NCBI GenBank assembly: GCA_018340805.1
Contig: JACMZG010001913.1
Span: 30,311,612-30,375,611, forward strand
Source of the DNA: Microvelia longipes
Lineage: Eukaryota; Arthropoda; Insecta; Hemiptera; Veliidae
DNA: 64,000 nucleotides
Direction of reading: 5' to 3'
Positions 1-12,135 of the stretch are shown here, piece after piece. Under the pieces are notes generated by a model. That model was not told the DNA's origin, ran no database searches, and saw only the letters and a list, made by a program, of their open reading frames with translations. A program made the position numbers and the translations under genes. The first letter of the stretch is position 1; each line of letters begins with the position of its first letter.

Positions 1-99
1 ATAAAATCTGTTGTGGGTTTGTTGCAATTGCAAAGTTAATTTTGCAATAATGCTTGTTTACTCTTGATAGGTATGGCGGTTTTTTATTTCTAAATCAAA

Positions 100-1290
100 A
101 AAACTCTGGCGCGTGCTTTCGAAAACCTAGTGAATTTCCTTTGAAATATTTAATTTTTATCATTTGATACTACCGAGTTTTGCAACACATGAATAGTTGA
201 CACAATATAAAATATTTAATTTTTCCTTAACGGTGTATTTCTATATTCGCTCTTACGCTCATTATACGTAACTGGTCAGTGACATTTTGATTTAAAAGTT
301 TTTTTTTCTAAATTTTTCAAAGGAAATGGCTTCTTTATAAAATCTGCTTTACTAAACTATTGTCATTTTCTAAAATCATTATTTCCGCATTTTTGAAGCT
401 AAGTTAATGTTACACATAATACGTTTTAGCCCATTCTTTCAATTTACTGAAAATTATGATCATAAAATTCTAAGGTCTTGCGTAGCGAGCCCGAATTAAT
501 TATGCCTTAGACCGTAAGCAAACTTGTAGGGGAAACCTTTTGTATCGAGAACTTTGCTTTCGTTATTTTACTCGCTAACTCTCTTACAAATAATGAGACC
601 TTCCTCCTCGAGGTCTGACTTTATTAATTTGAATTGTCATACAGTAGACATAAATAAATTGGCTATACAAGTTAAATTAAAAATAAAACCTACATAGATA
701 ACTTGCTTCTTGCTTCCGCAACATAACTACTACATGGTTTGTTGTTACATATTGTATATTATTTACTCAAGGGTATTATTATACTCGGTAGGATTGTCCA
801 ATACAATAAGATAATATAATTAGAAAGTTATTGGTTCTATATCCAGCGATGCAGAAGGAATTGCTTTCTAGTCCCTCTGAGACGATCTTGTTAGTTTGCT
901 GCCCTTCAATGTTCAATGATAGAATAGATTTACATGTATAAATTATATAAAATACGGACTTATTGACTTTTGAAAATAATAACTATTTGCACACAACCCT
1001 GAGACTAGAGTACATAAAGTACTCATTCGAAAGTCTGATTTTGCATCAATTTTTTAAATTAAAAGTGCGCTAATTTTTAGATCAATTCACTTAAAAAACT
1101 CTGGCGTGGAGGTCTGAAAGCCGGGCCGATTTTTTTGCAATGCATGCTTACTTGCTCAACAATCCATTTCTTGCTAAGTTTCTGGTTTATGCCTCATAAC
1201 TTGAGCAGTAGTATTATTTCTCGTCACACATTTTTCTGATTTTCAAAGTAAAAGTGCACATTCATTTAAAAGGTTATAAAAACTATGGTG
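100..1290. repeat. old family A end fragments
   Basis: ACTCTGGCGCGTGCT with GTGAATTTCCTTTGAAAT (about 106-150) and CTCTGGCGTGGAGGTCTG with CAACAATCCATTTCTTGCTAA (1098-1180) resemble family A left ends. The rest of 1-1290 shows nothing I can assign. Confidence 0.45.
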
Positions 1291-3025
1291 ATTTGCCGTC
1301 AGTGTTCAGTATTATTCGCGCTTATATAATCCTAATCCTCATAAATCCTCATCCTTTACGATTAAAATTCTTTTCCTCAAACAAGTTTCCTAATAATCCT
1401 GTACAGTACAACGCCTGGAGACGGAGGCAGTGATCTCGAGACCAGCTACCTTTTTCAAATCATTATTTTGCTACGTCTAATTACATTTTATCTTAATTAA
1501 TATAATATTCCCATTATATTTTAATGTATATAATTTAAATATTGTTCATCAATTGATAAAAAATATAAGACTACAAGCGTGCTAAATTTCATATCGATCA
1601 TTGGTATTCTATAATCATTTAAATTTGTTGCTAAGTTACTACTAACTATAAAGTACAAACACTTTGTGAACAACGATGATAACATACACCCAGACTAACA
1701 CGAACACATGGAATTATTGTTAAACCCACTCAGGATATCTTAAAACACTTGATACTGATAATTAGCTAAAAATACCAATTCTAGGTTTTTTAGAGCCATC
1801 AAAATACTCTACTTATAAATACCAACTAAATGTGAAAAAGCAAAAATACGTACTCCGTTTGAAAATATATGCATTTAATATTAATGAATTGTTAGTTTTC
1901 AAAGAGGAAATATTTTTTAGCTATTCAAAAGTTTACATGGAAAATAACTTTCCACTTAAACTATACACCTTGCAAAACCTATATGCTAACAAGCTCTAAA
2001 ACATTAAATTTTCTTGTTAAATTACAAATTGTAGCCCTTTTTAACAAGATTTAACTACAAAATTTACAGATTAACCCTTGAAAGTGTTTTTAGGTTGAAT
2101 TACTATTCAACTTTAATTACAATTTTAAAATGTAATTGTGAATAAAGAGGAATTATAGAAATATTCTGAAGCTTTTCCATTAACTTTATGATCATAAAAT
2201 ATTTTCATGTCATTTTTCATGCTCAAATTTTCCCAAAAAAAAAAAAGAATTTGCGCTTTCAAGCACCAAATCGAATAATCTGATCCAATATGATGCAGTT
2301 ACTAAAAATTAGAAAAAAACGTGGTAAGTGACCTGAACTGCAAAATTCGATCGATAAGCAAAAAATTTTAATAGGGGCGTCGCTTTCGATGTTTTGGGGA
2401 ATCTGTGTTAAATGTAACCAGTCTAGAGTAGATACAGACACTTAACACTCTCAAAGCCAGAGTTTGAAGTTCAAACCTTATTGGTGCAAGATATGTTTTT
2501 AAATCGTTTTATTTTCACCAGTAATTTTATAATTAAATAATAATTATAATAAATAAGGAGATCAGTACTCTAGTTAAACTTCCTCGAAAATTCGTGCCTC
2601 ATGGCTCAAAAATGTATTTCTTGCTTAAGTTGTTGGTCTGTGCTTCATTTAGTACTGCTACTGCCTACTTGAGCATTATCATTATTATTTGTTACTTAAT
2701 TTTTCCCCATTTTAGGTTTTGTAAAACAAATAGCTTCTTTCAATGGAAATACGCTGTTCATTCCATAGGTAATACAAAACGATGATCATCATTCCAAAGT
2801 CTATACTGGACAGCATTATTGGCTCTCATTTTCTCATGAAAGGGAAATCATTAATTATACTTTTAATTAGCCTGCTCCGTTTGTTTGTTTTAATTATTTG
2901 TGTATATCCTTTGACAAATCAAATTGAGTAAAAAGTTATAAATCTACGTTTTAGGTTCTTCTTTTTTATATTAAATTAGTAGGTGCTAATTATATGTTTC
3001 CTTTAGTTTAAAACGGGCAAATGAC
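1291..3025. other. AT-rich DNA, no gene seen
   Basis: No coding sequence is recognised; short ORFs have no domain. An R1-like minus fragment (TGTGAACAACGATGATAACA) is near 1665. Confidence 0.6.
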
Positions 3026-3070
3026 CTCTAAGTGACCAAAAAGTTAAAATAACTTTTTGGTCACTTAGAG
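3026..3070. repeat. 21-bp perfect inverted repeat, 3-base loop
   Basis: The left arm 3026-3046 and right arm 3050-3070 are exact reverse complements around AAA. The right arm leads into sequence resembling the family A core (GGTCACTTAGAGTGG followed by a diverged copy to about 3140). It therefore looks like a fragment of that repeat that acquired an inverted copy of its edge. Confidence 0.75.
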
Positions 3071-3140
3071 TGGTTTTATCGACTACAGAACGGTTTTATT
3101 CAAATCAGAGCCTAAAAATATCAACAAAGACCTTTTTCCT

Positions 3141-3765
3141 GGCATTTTTTTTAGCATTAAGTATTTTTTTTTATATTTTGCTTATCCAGCTATGCATGTA
3201 TAAAAAGTTTTGTGATGTCTACTTTATCATGGCAAATGTCTCGTTACGTGAACGTAATATGTCAAAAATTAAACATTATAAAAATAAATATGGGATTTTT
3301 TTTTCATTCTCGGGTCCTCTATGCGATCCATTTCATTAACATTGTTTTACATATAACATATAATTATTTTACAAATTACATATAAGCTATTTCTGACAAG
3401 TGAAGCCGTTTATCTGGTGTTAAACCCTATATGAAATTCCTATACGCTATTTCGACCTAATAAAATCCAGTGACGGAAAAGAATCTACAAATTCATTTAA
3501 TTATTAAAATATTACCTCCATGTTGTAATATATAAAGATATTTGCACTGGAGATTCTATTTGCTCTCTTGATGAATTCTCAGTATTATATTTGTATATTT
3601 GTGTGTTCACAGGTAAGCAAATAGAACTAGAACAAGACATACTGGCGATATGAATATTTTAAATAAACTAACGTTGGTAAGATCCTATATCTATCATATC
3701 AAAAGCTACCCATCAAGTAGCACCCTTTCTCAGTATTAAACACACAAACATGCACACAGATATAT

Positions 3766-3849
<84 letters not shown>

Positions 3850-4629
3850 TGTGTGTATAGGTTTTTATTTTATTGCCCAGTTATCAAATTTATTTAAACA
3901 TCTTTGATCAATTATAGATCGGACTAGTATAAATTCACCGAGGGTTTAAACCCCTTGAAAGTCAATTAATTTTCTGTTGTAAGAACAATAAAGCGAGGTT
4001 TGAGGGCATCCAACACCTGAATGAAATGACCCACATAGTTCTAGACTTAATGACATTTCCTAAGGACTGCAAACTTGCTGGAAAAAGAACCTTTCGAAAG
4101 CAATTTAAATTAAAAGCGTTTACTTCTTTAATATTTTCACCTGAGTTTAGCATTGTAAATAATAGTTTATTTATTATATAAAAAAAATAATAGTTTATTT
4201 ATGCACCAAGAGAGTAAATGCTGCTTTCAGAATGCTAGTGCTTCCTTGAGCAGTAAGTTGCTTAAGCAAAAGGTGAAAATGCATTGGGTATCAATGCATG
4301 TAACTTTAAAGAGGCTAAGCCGAGGAAATCTTTTGTATTTAATTCTCTAAGCATAGCCGAGGATTTGGTAAATAGCGTTGTATCCCTGTACTTAAATTAT
4401 AAGTACAGTAAAAGTAATAATAAGTACTTAAATTTTATCTCCAGGCGTTGTGGTCACTTAATTACTATGATATTTATTTATACAAGCTGAATTATTATCT
4501 GAATTAGGTGTTACAAATCGTGTACACATCATTCAAAAAAATATAATAATAATGCTAATACTATGATTATACCAGCTTTCTAACATAACACACTTGGAGA
4601 TACGATGATAACAGAAACTCTCACACATG

Positions 4630-4630
<1 letters not shown>
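3141..4630. other. AT-rich DNA, no gene seen
   Basis: Apart from the 3760-3855 microsatellite, only short ORFs without recognisable content are present. Confidence 0.6.
3760..3855. repeat. (TA)n then (TG)n compound microsatellite
   Basis: TA units run to about 3812 and switch directly to TG units up to about 3855. Confidence 0.95.

Positions 4631-4698
<68 letters not shown>
4631..4698. repeat. (TA)n microsatellite bordering the Penelope pair on the left
   Basis: Nearly pure TA units. The truncated Penelope copy begins at its last unit. Confidence 0.95.
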
Positions 4699-4699
<1 letters not shown>

Positions 4700-4702
4700 C
4701 CA

Positions 4703-6026
4703 AGTGTACTATCCAATGTAACAAACCACGATTACAATCTGACTAATTCTTTATCAGCTAGGGAAGCCATTTTAAGCACTTCAGTTCAACCTAACGAGAC
4801 GCTCCTTTCTTTAGATGTAGTTTCGTTATTTACTAATGTGCCTATTGAGGCTGTAATCTTAATCATACGTCGACGTTGGGATGAAATTAATAACTTCACA
4901 AACATTCCTATTGACCTGTTCATTGAAATTTTGGAGTTTACTAGTGCAACTAGGTATTTTAGATTTCAAGGGAATTTTTACAAACAAATCTATGGATGTC
5001 CTATGGGTAGTCCTATGTCTAACAGTTTAGCAAGTCTGTTAATGGAGGACGTAATATCTACTTCTTTTAACTCCTTACAACTTCAGGTTAGACTATGCAA
5101 GATATACGTGGATGACATGATCCTCTGCCTACCTATACATCTCATAGACCTAGTCCTGGATACTTTCAATAGTTACCATGAGAGAATCAAGTTTACTATC
5201 GAGTTACCTAAAGATAATTCTCTACCTTTTCTGGATATGCTAATAATAAAAAATGAGGACGGCACGTTATCCACTAAATGGTATAAAAAACCAACAAACT
5301 CTGGAAGAATCCTTCATTTCGCCTCTCAACACCCTCCATCCATGAAATTAAATGTTGCTAGAAATTTTATAAAGAGAGTTCTTGATATGAGCAGTCCAGA
5401 ATATGTAGCTGAAGGCAGAAAAGACATCAGGGCAGCTCTTAATAAAAAACGGGTACCCAACTAGAACGATCGATTCCTTACTGCGTCGCGTTAATGAGAA
5501 TACGAACCATACTCTCCCACCTAGACCCCTCCCTACTAGTTACGCCAAAGTACCGTATATTAAAGGTCTAACCGAGAAGCTTGTGGGAGTACTTAGATGC
5601 TCAACACCTAATACGGCTTACGCTAAGTATTCAATCAGAAAAGTTGGTAACCTTTTTACGAGGACTAAGGATCAAACACCTGTCTCCAAGAGATCTAATA
5701 TTATATACCAAATTGGCTGCCGGGATTGCAATAAGGTATATATTGGCGAAACATCCACCACATACGCCACCCGCAAAAATAGCCATAAGAACGCCATTGA
5801 CAGAGGAGATCGTGCTAATACAGCCCTGGCAGGTCACTGTACTGATCTTGAACATAGAGCAAATTTAGAGCCTGATAAAGTAAAAGTTTTGCGCGCGGAA
5901 CAAGACACACAGAAGAGGAAAATTCTAGAGATGCTCTACATCAACCAGAATCATAATGCGATGAACAATAGGTCGGATGTTTCTAGAATCAGCGAACCAT
6001 ATAAACATCTTTTACAGTTGGTTTAG
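4703..6026 (+). pseudogene. Penelope reverse transcriptase + GIY-YIG endonuclease, truncated, one frameshift
   Basis: The frame opens at about 4703, without its own start codon, and reads the RT fingers and palm: motif A SLDVVSLFTNVP, motif B YGCPMGSPMSNS and motif C YVDD, so the catalytic aspartates are present. One extra A in the run at 5444-5449 shifts the frame and ends the reading at 5464. The downstream copy has one A fewer there and stays open. From about 5452 the endonuclease continues in the +1 frame to TAG at 6026. It shows the IIYQIGC...VYIGET core, a C-x2-C pair (GCRDCNK), the TYATR arginine, a histidine in NSHKNAI and a glutamate in KILEMLYI. Known role of the family: target-primed reverse transcription at telomeric or internal sites. 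It lacks the N-terminal domain. The frameshift could be a sequencing error, since it lies in a homopolymer. Confidence 0.9.
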
Positions 6027-6297
6027 TGTTTACTCTTATGGCCCGTTCAAAACCGTCCGACATCTTTAATTTTAGTTCAAGTTTTCGCCACCTAGAGGCG
6101 CACTTCTCTCCTGTCAAATTTTATATTTTCTTGCTAATTTTCATTTGTTTTTCTTGAAATTGATAGTGATGTTATAATTTTATATTTTTTCTAGTTATTC
6201 ACGTAAGCTTATTTCTTTCTCTTATCTGTTGTTTCATGATTTATTCTTGTATTTATTTTACTGTGTTACTTATAGTCTATGTAATTTGTGTTTTAGT

Positions 6298-6343
6298 TCG
6301 CCCTGAATGATGGTAGCGTAATAAAGTTACCGAAACGTCGGCT
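6298..6343 (+). ncRNA. hammerhead-ribozyme-like motif at 3' end of upstream Penelope copy
   Basis: The order is CTGAATGA, a short hairpin (GGTAGC pairing with GTTACC, including a wobble), GAAAC, then GTC. Flanking GCC and GGC can form a short stem I. Penelope-like elements are known to carry hammerhead ribozymes with this order of parts and a very short stem III. The core here has one extra A compared with the CUGANGA consensus, so self-cleavage is uncertain. The same base is present in the downstream copy, so it is not a random error. The predicted cleavage point after GTC lies about 150 bases before the ATG of the next copy. Confidence 0.6.
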
Positions 6344-6486
6344 TAAGTGAAATTTGTCTTTATTTACTGACCGATTACCTGAGTTGAGCTGTGGGAGAAA
6401 ATTATATTATATATAATCCGGTCGAGTTGAGTAAGTGGTAGTTGCTTGTTAAAATATTTTGAGGTACGTACAGATTTACTTAGACT

Positions 6487-8914
6487 ATGGGTATCTTTCA
6501 AATCGTTAAACAAGAATCAGGTGAAGCTATGTGGGGATTAGCGAAAGACTTAAGCAAAATAAATACTAAGTTTGCCTCTCTTTCTTCTAGGCGTATATTC
6601 CTTCTGCAATGTCGACACAGAGAGGTGTACCCTAACTTTGCTCAGCACTCCATTAGGCATCTCGAAGGCCTGATGCACCCGGGAAACCCAGCTAATAATG
6701 ATATATCCAGGCTTATTCGCCGCACTAAGTCCAAGGTTTTAAACTGTGAAATTAAGAGCGTCATAAATAACATAGATACGTTGAAAGAGCAAATTACTAA
6801 TATACAGTTCATACTAAGGGAGAATCTTTCTAGTGAAAACTATGAGAAGTTATTGAGAGTTATTAGCTTGGATAAGGATAAAGTTTTTCAACAGTCCCGT
6901 TGTAAACTAATCCGGAAATTAAATGCTATATGCAACCAGAACTATGGTGGGTTAGAAAAACAAACTAATGATGAATACAGCAGTTTTCACAACCTCACTG
7001 ACGTATCCTTTCCTGAGGAATGCTGTAGACTTTTGTCCTTAGGACCTAAGTTTTTCTCAATCATCAGCTTAATGATTTCCCTCTTTTGACTTTATAGGTG
7101 ATATTGAGTCTGTTATAGATGATCTACCTCCCTATGAACAACCACAGGTCCGTGCACAAGTGTGAATGTACTGACAAACCACATGAACAATCTTGCACAA
7201 CGTAGAGTATTGATCAATACAATAAAGCATATGCTGTCACACGTCAGTTCCTTCAACAGCACCCTGAGATTATGATCACCCGAGCAGATAAAGGTAATCG
7301 TACGGTGGCTATGTTTAAAGCAGATTATGATGAAAAAAAAGAAGCTGCTTGATGATAGGACACACAAGCCTGTAGGCAAGGATTTTACTAATTCATACCA
7401 ACAAAAAGCTAATGGGTTGTCAAACAGCTTATAGAAGGTGGCCACGTAACGGCCTATGAAGGACAACGTCTAATGTGTCGTACTGCTACGGCTCCTTGTA
7501 TTTATGGCTTACCAAAAATCCATAAAGATGACGTACCATTAAGGCCCATAGTATGCTTTATTAACAGCCCCTCCTACAATCTCGCTAAACTCATAAATAG
7601 TGTACTATCCAATGTAACAAACCACGATTACAATCTGACTAATTCTTTATCAGCTAGGGAAGCCATTTTAAGCACTTCAGTTCAACCTAACGAGACGCTC
7701 CTTTCTTTAGATGTAGTTTCGTTATTTACTAATGTGCCTATTGAGGCTGTAATCTTAATCATACGTCGACGTTGGGATGAAATTAATAACTTCACAAACA
7801 TTCCTATTGACCTGTTTCATTGAAATTTTGGAGTTTACTAGTGCAACTAGGTATTTAGATTTCAAGGGAATTTTTACAAACAAATCTATGGATGTCCTAT
7901 GGTAGTCCTATGTCTAACAGTTAGCAAGTCTGTTAATGGAGGACGTAATATCTACTTCTTTTAACTCCTTACAACTTCAGGTTAGACTATGCAAGATATA
8001 CGTGGATGACATGATCCTCTGCCTACCTATACATCTCATAGACCTAGTCCTGGATACTTTCAATAGTTACCATGAGAGAATCAAGTTTACTATCGAGTTA
8101 CCTAAAGATAATTCTCTACCTTTTCTGGATATGCTAATAATAAAAAATGAGGACGGCACGTTATCCACTAAATGGTATAAAAAACCAACAAACTCTGGAA
8201 GAATCCTTCATTTCGCCTCTCAACACCCTCCATCCATGAAATTAAATGTTGCTAGAAATTTATAAAGAGAGTTCTTGATATGAGCAGTCCAGAATATGTA
8301 GCTGAAGGCAGAAAAGACATCAGGGCAGCTCTTAATAAAAACGGGTACCCAACTAGAACGATCGATTCCTTACTGCGTCGCGTTAATGAGAATACGAACC
8401 ATACTCTCCCACCTAGACCCCTCCCTACTAGTTACGCCAAAGTACCGTATATTAAAGGTCTAACCGAGAAGCTTGTGGGAGTACTTAGATGCTCAACACC
8501 TAATACGGCTTACGCTAAGTATTCAATCAGAAAAGTTGGTAACCTTTTACGAGGACTAAGGATCAAACACCTGTCTCCAAGAGATCTAATATTATATACC
8601 AAATTGGCTGCCGGATTGCAATAAGGTAATATTGGCGAAACATCCACCACATACGCCACCCGCAAAAATAGCCATAAGAACGCCATTGACAGAGGAGATC
8701 GTGCTAATACAGCCCTGGCAGGTCACTGTACTGATCTTGAACATAGAGCAAATTTAGAGCCTGATAAAGTAAAAGTTTGCGCGCGGAACAAGACACACAG
8801 AAGAGGAAAATTCTAGAGATGCTCTACATCAACCAGAATCATAATGCGATGAACAATAGGTCGGATGTTTCTAGAATCAGCGAACCATATAAACATCTTT
8901 TACAGTTGGTTTAG
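6487..8914 (+). pseudogene. Penelope RT/GIY-YIG polyprotein, multiple frameshifts
   Basis: The start is the ATG at 6487. About 200 residues of N-terminal domain stay open to 7089 and reach the LGPKF motif that is typical of Penelope proteins just before the RT. After a frame change, the ITRADKGN motif, APCIYGLPKIHK and PLRPIV follow, then RT motifs A (LSLDVVSLFTNVP), B and C (YVDD), a linker, and the GIY-YIG domain ending at TAG 8914. Shifts near 7060-7085, 7160, 7340, 7420, 7815, 7850-7925, 8262, 8548, 8612 and 8778 break the frame, nearly all in homopolymer runs. Several are absent from the upstream copy. So the element may be more intact in the living genome than it looks here. Expected protein length is roughly 800 residues, normal for the family. 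Confidence 0.88.
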
Positions 8915-9183
8915 TGTTTACTCTTATGGCCCGTTCAAAACCGTCCGACATCTTTAATTTTAGTTCAAGTTTTCGCCACCTAGAGGCGCACTTCTCTCCT
9001 GTCAAATTTTATATTTTCTTGCTAATTTTCATTTGTTTTTCTTGAAATTGATAGTGATGTTATAATTTTATATTTTCTAGTTATTCACGTAAGCTTATTT
9101 CTTTCTCTTATCTGTGTTTCATGATTTATTCTTGTATTTATTTTACTGTGTTACTTATAGTCTATGTAATTTGTGTTTTAGTT

Positions 9184-9226
9184 CGCCCTGAATGATGGTA
9201 GCGTAATAAAGTTACCGAAACGTCGG
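9184..9226 (+). ncRNA. hammerhead-ribozyme-like motif, downstream Penelope copy
   Basis: This is identical in layout to the motif of the upstream copy: CTGAATGA, then a GGTAGC/GTTACC hairpin, GAAAC and GTC. It carries the same one-base core expansion. It lies about 270 bases after the endonuclease stop codon and just before the TA-rich end of the element. Confidence 0.6.
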
Positions 9227-9275
9227 CTTAAGTGAAATGTCTTTATTTACTGACCGATTACCTGAGTTGAGCTGT

Positions 9276-9306
9276 GGAAAAATAATTATATAATAATATA
9301 TATATT

Positions 9307-9361
<55 letters not shown>
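9276..9361. repeat. (TA)n microsatellite bordering the Penelope pair on the right
   Basis: Imperfect TA units interrupted by TAA. It follows the 3' end of the downstream Penelope copy. Confidence 0.95.
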
Positions 9362-9362
<1 letters not shown>

Positions 9363-9480
9363 CGGTCATGGACACTATTCTGGCCGTTAAGAGTACAAAA
9401 CCGACTGAAATATCCGTTTAAGGTGTTTTAAATGCCACCTAAGTGGTTTTTACAATGATGTCTGTCTCTATGTGCTGGTG

Positions 9481-10116
9481 TGGTGGCCGTCTTTAAACTT
9501 CCACAGAACCCTCCTGATATCAAATAAGTACATTTTAATCAATTTATTTAATAATTAATCGATTTAATCAGGTGAACATTAGTGGAACATTTATTTACGT
9601 GCTAGACGATAGATTTTGGCATTTAATGCAGCCTAAATCAATAAAAAAAAAACGTTTATACGTTTTTAATTTTATACGCCCGTATGTGCTTATTAGGATT
9701 ATATCCATTAAATTACTAAATAATTGAATTAAATGTAAACTTACCAGCCATCAGTAGTGTTATGTTGAAGTTTGAGCAACTTTTTTTACGATTATTTTCT
9801 GAATATTTGTTTTACAGAACACATGTTCTGTATAACAAGGTTCACCATTGACATCAATGGCGAACCTTTTTTATAAGGTTAAAATAATAAGGAACGAAAA
9901 GAAAAATAATTTTATTATAACAATAAATGCAGCTGTCATAACCAATAGTTGCCATGGTTTACATAAATTTAAGTTTAAAAATATAATCGGTAATTTTTGG
10001 AAAGCTTTCAGAGTTAGTTTATGAGTAACTCACATAGGTCCGCCACAGCGCTAGTTTCTAGCAGCTTGCGATAATTGAATCTAAATTTTTCCTTATTTAA
10101 ATTAACCCCCCCAGTA
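9481..10116 (+). repeat. diverged copy of the 0.77-kb repeat (see 36567-38100)
   Basis: It starts with a GTCTTTAAACTTCCACAGAA-type edge and shares, in order, a TTTAATCAGGT segment, a GGCATTTAATGCAGCC segment, CAGCCATCAGTAG, GCAGCTGTCATAACCA and an end in GCTTGCGATAAT followed by a C run. The same order is seen in both tandem units at 36.6-38.1 kb. No ORF is recognisable and the class is unknown. It contains a hairpin GGTTCACCATTG/CAATGGCGAACC. Confidence 0.7.
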
Positions 10117-10760
10117 TATGGGGTCAATAATGAAAATTTACTATTTATTTCTGCAATGACGTCAATTCTGGAATATGATCTGAGATTTAAAAAAAAAGTC
10201 AGTTCATTTAAAATACCCTCCAATCACCTTATAAAGCCTATCGTCTTGAAGAGTCCAAAGAAAAAAAATATATATGTTCGCCAACATTATAATGAACTAA
10301 ATCTTGAATATAGCTATGGACATTCCAGTGCTAATATATTGTGTGTTTTGCTATCTAACAATACTAATAACAATACAATAAAAAAAGAACAAAAAAAATT
10401 AACATGACATTAAATTTAAATTATGTTTTAAAAATTTAAAATTAAATTTACTGGAGAAACAGTGATTGTGTAAATGTAAAAAGACAATATTATTTGAATT
10501 TTCATTTCTTTTATATTATTTTTATAACAATTTATTTTCTTGTATTTAAAATGTGTTCTTTTTTTTATAAACTCTCTTAAACGCTAAAAGACATTTTATT
10601 TTTTTTAAATTTTAATATAAAAATACATTGAAGTATAAAATGTTAAAGTCGGAATTGAGAAAACCTTTGTTGTATAATGTTTTTATTGTTAAAATAAATT
10701 TATTAGTGCATTTTGCTTCCTTATATTATTTTATAAAGAATAAAATATTTAAATAGAAAA
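10117..10760. other. AT-rich DNA, no gene seen
   Basis: Contains the 110-codon open stretch 10075-10407, rich in K and N. It has no recognisable domain and starts inside a repeat. Confidence 0.6.
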
Positions 10761-11400
10761 ATTCTGGCGCGTGGTCCGCATGTCGGGCGAATTTCCTTTG
10801 GATGCGTGTTCCGTGCCTTTTACATAATAAGTTTACAACTACTAAATAAATAATTCCGCCGCGGTGGTCCGCTGCGGGCGAATTTCATTTAGAATGCGTG
10901 TTCCGTGCAAACACACCCATTCTTGCTTATGCAAGAACATGCCCATTGCGTGGTTCCGGTTCATGCTGTCAAGCACTGCTCGTAACTCATTTTGTCTGTA
11001 TTTCCAAAGAAATGCGCATAATTATCTAGTTGGTTGTACAAAACTATGCCTCTAAAAATTAGAAATACGCACTATTATTTGCACTAGTTTAAAGTTAGTA
11101 CATCTTAAGCTTAGTCAGTTATCTTTAAAGTTTTAGCGCATTTCCTTGGAAAATACAGACAAAATGGAGTTACGTGAGCATGCTTGACACATGACCGAAC
11201 CACGCAATGGGCATGGTTCTGCATAAGCAAGAAAGGGGTTGTTAGCACGGAAACACGCATCTAAATGAAATTCGCCACGACAGCGGACCACCGCGGCGGA
11301 ATATTATTAGTAGTTTAATAACTTATATAAGTTAATAAAAACACGAACACATCGCATCCAAAGGAAATCGCCCGAATGCGGACCACCGCGGCCAGAATTA
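10761..11400. mobile_element. family A foldback element, copy A
   Basis: The outer edge ATTCTGGCGCG...GGTCCGCATG returns inverted at 11400 as ...CCGCGGCCAGAAT. A second, inner pair of similar ends (ATTCCGCCGCGG...) starts at about 10853 and closes at about 11303. The arms include matching CTTGCTTATGCAAGAAC and GTAACTCATTTTGTC segments. This copy has many single-base gaps compared with the cleaner copy at 20845-21548. There is no coding capacity. Confidence 0.85.
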
Positions 11401-12041
11401 TTACTAGTTGAAACTTAATTATAAAAAAAAAAAAACGATAAAAAATTATCGACCTTCCAGGAATTGAACCCAGGTACCCTGAGTTGAGTGGTCGTATTGA
11501 CTCCGGCCACTGCCATTCAACTTAGAGGCCCAAAAAACATTGAAAACGACACCCTACTCGAAATTTTTAATTTTTCAAACGACCGTAAATGTGGTTTTCT
11601 ATAATTTTTGTGGTTTTTTTCGGACTTTTTTGTAACTTAAAGTGGTCGTATCGACTTCGACCGGTTTCATTCGATTCAGCCCCAAAATTACATAGAAAAC
11701 GACACCCTACTCGAAATTTATTTTTTATCGACCTAAATTTTGGTTTTTGGTAATTTACAATGGTTTTTTCGATTTTTAGGTCACTTAGAGTGGTCGTATC
11801 GACTTCGGACCGGTTTCATTCGATTCAGGTCTCAAAAAACATAAAAGACCTTTTTCGGGCAAAAAATTAACCCTGAATTTTGCTGATTTTTGAAAATTTC
11901 GCTGATCAGCAAACCGGTTAATACGTCACAAAAACCTGGTTTTTCAATAGTTTTGTGTCCCCCGAAGGATTTTTGTACAAGTTTGGTTAAAAAAAATTAA
12001 TCCGTTCGAAAGATAGAGTGTTACAAGAAAGTGTCTAGAAA

Positions 12042-12135
<94 letters not shown>

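Larger units (their letters stand above)
4699..6405 (+). mobile_element. Penelope-like retroelement, 5'-truncated upstream copy
   Basis: This copy begins abruptly at the edge of a (TA)n tract, inside what is codon sequence in the downstream copy (it aligns from about 7600). It keeps the catalytic half of the reverse transcriptase, the GIY-YIG endonuclease, the 3' UTR and a hammerhead-like terminus. It lies head to tail with a second copy that starts almost at once. Penelope-like elements are known to occur as partial tandem copies in which the upstream part acts as a pseudo-LTR, and this arrangement fits. Aligned by eye, the two copies differ almost only by homopolymer-length changes. Bounds are good to a few tens of bases. 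Confidence 0.9.
6406..9280 (+). mobile_element. Penelope-like retroelement, near full-length downstream copy
   Basis: This copy follows the truncated one directly. It has a short leader (6406-6486), a single ancestral ORF, a 3' UTR and a hammerhead-like end, and it then runs into a (TA)n tract at 9276-9361. Its 3' 1.7 kb matches the upstream copy almost perfectly apart from homopolymer-length differences. That points to recent origin, gene conversion or consensus error. Both outer edges lie in TA microsatellites, which suggests insertion into, or seeding of, such tracts. No clear target-site duplication can be scored in the TA repeats. Confidence 0.88.

Noticed and set aside
5631..5868. ORFs on minus strand and in another plus frame across the GIY-YIG domain
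   Set aside because: Shadows of the endonuclease coding sequence.
7113..7466. 117-codon minus-strand ORF
   Set aside because: It lies opposite the frameshifted Penelope coding region, which reads ITRADKGN and related motifs on the plus strand.
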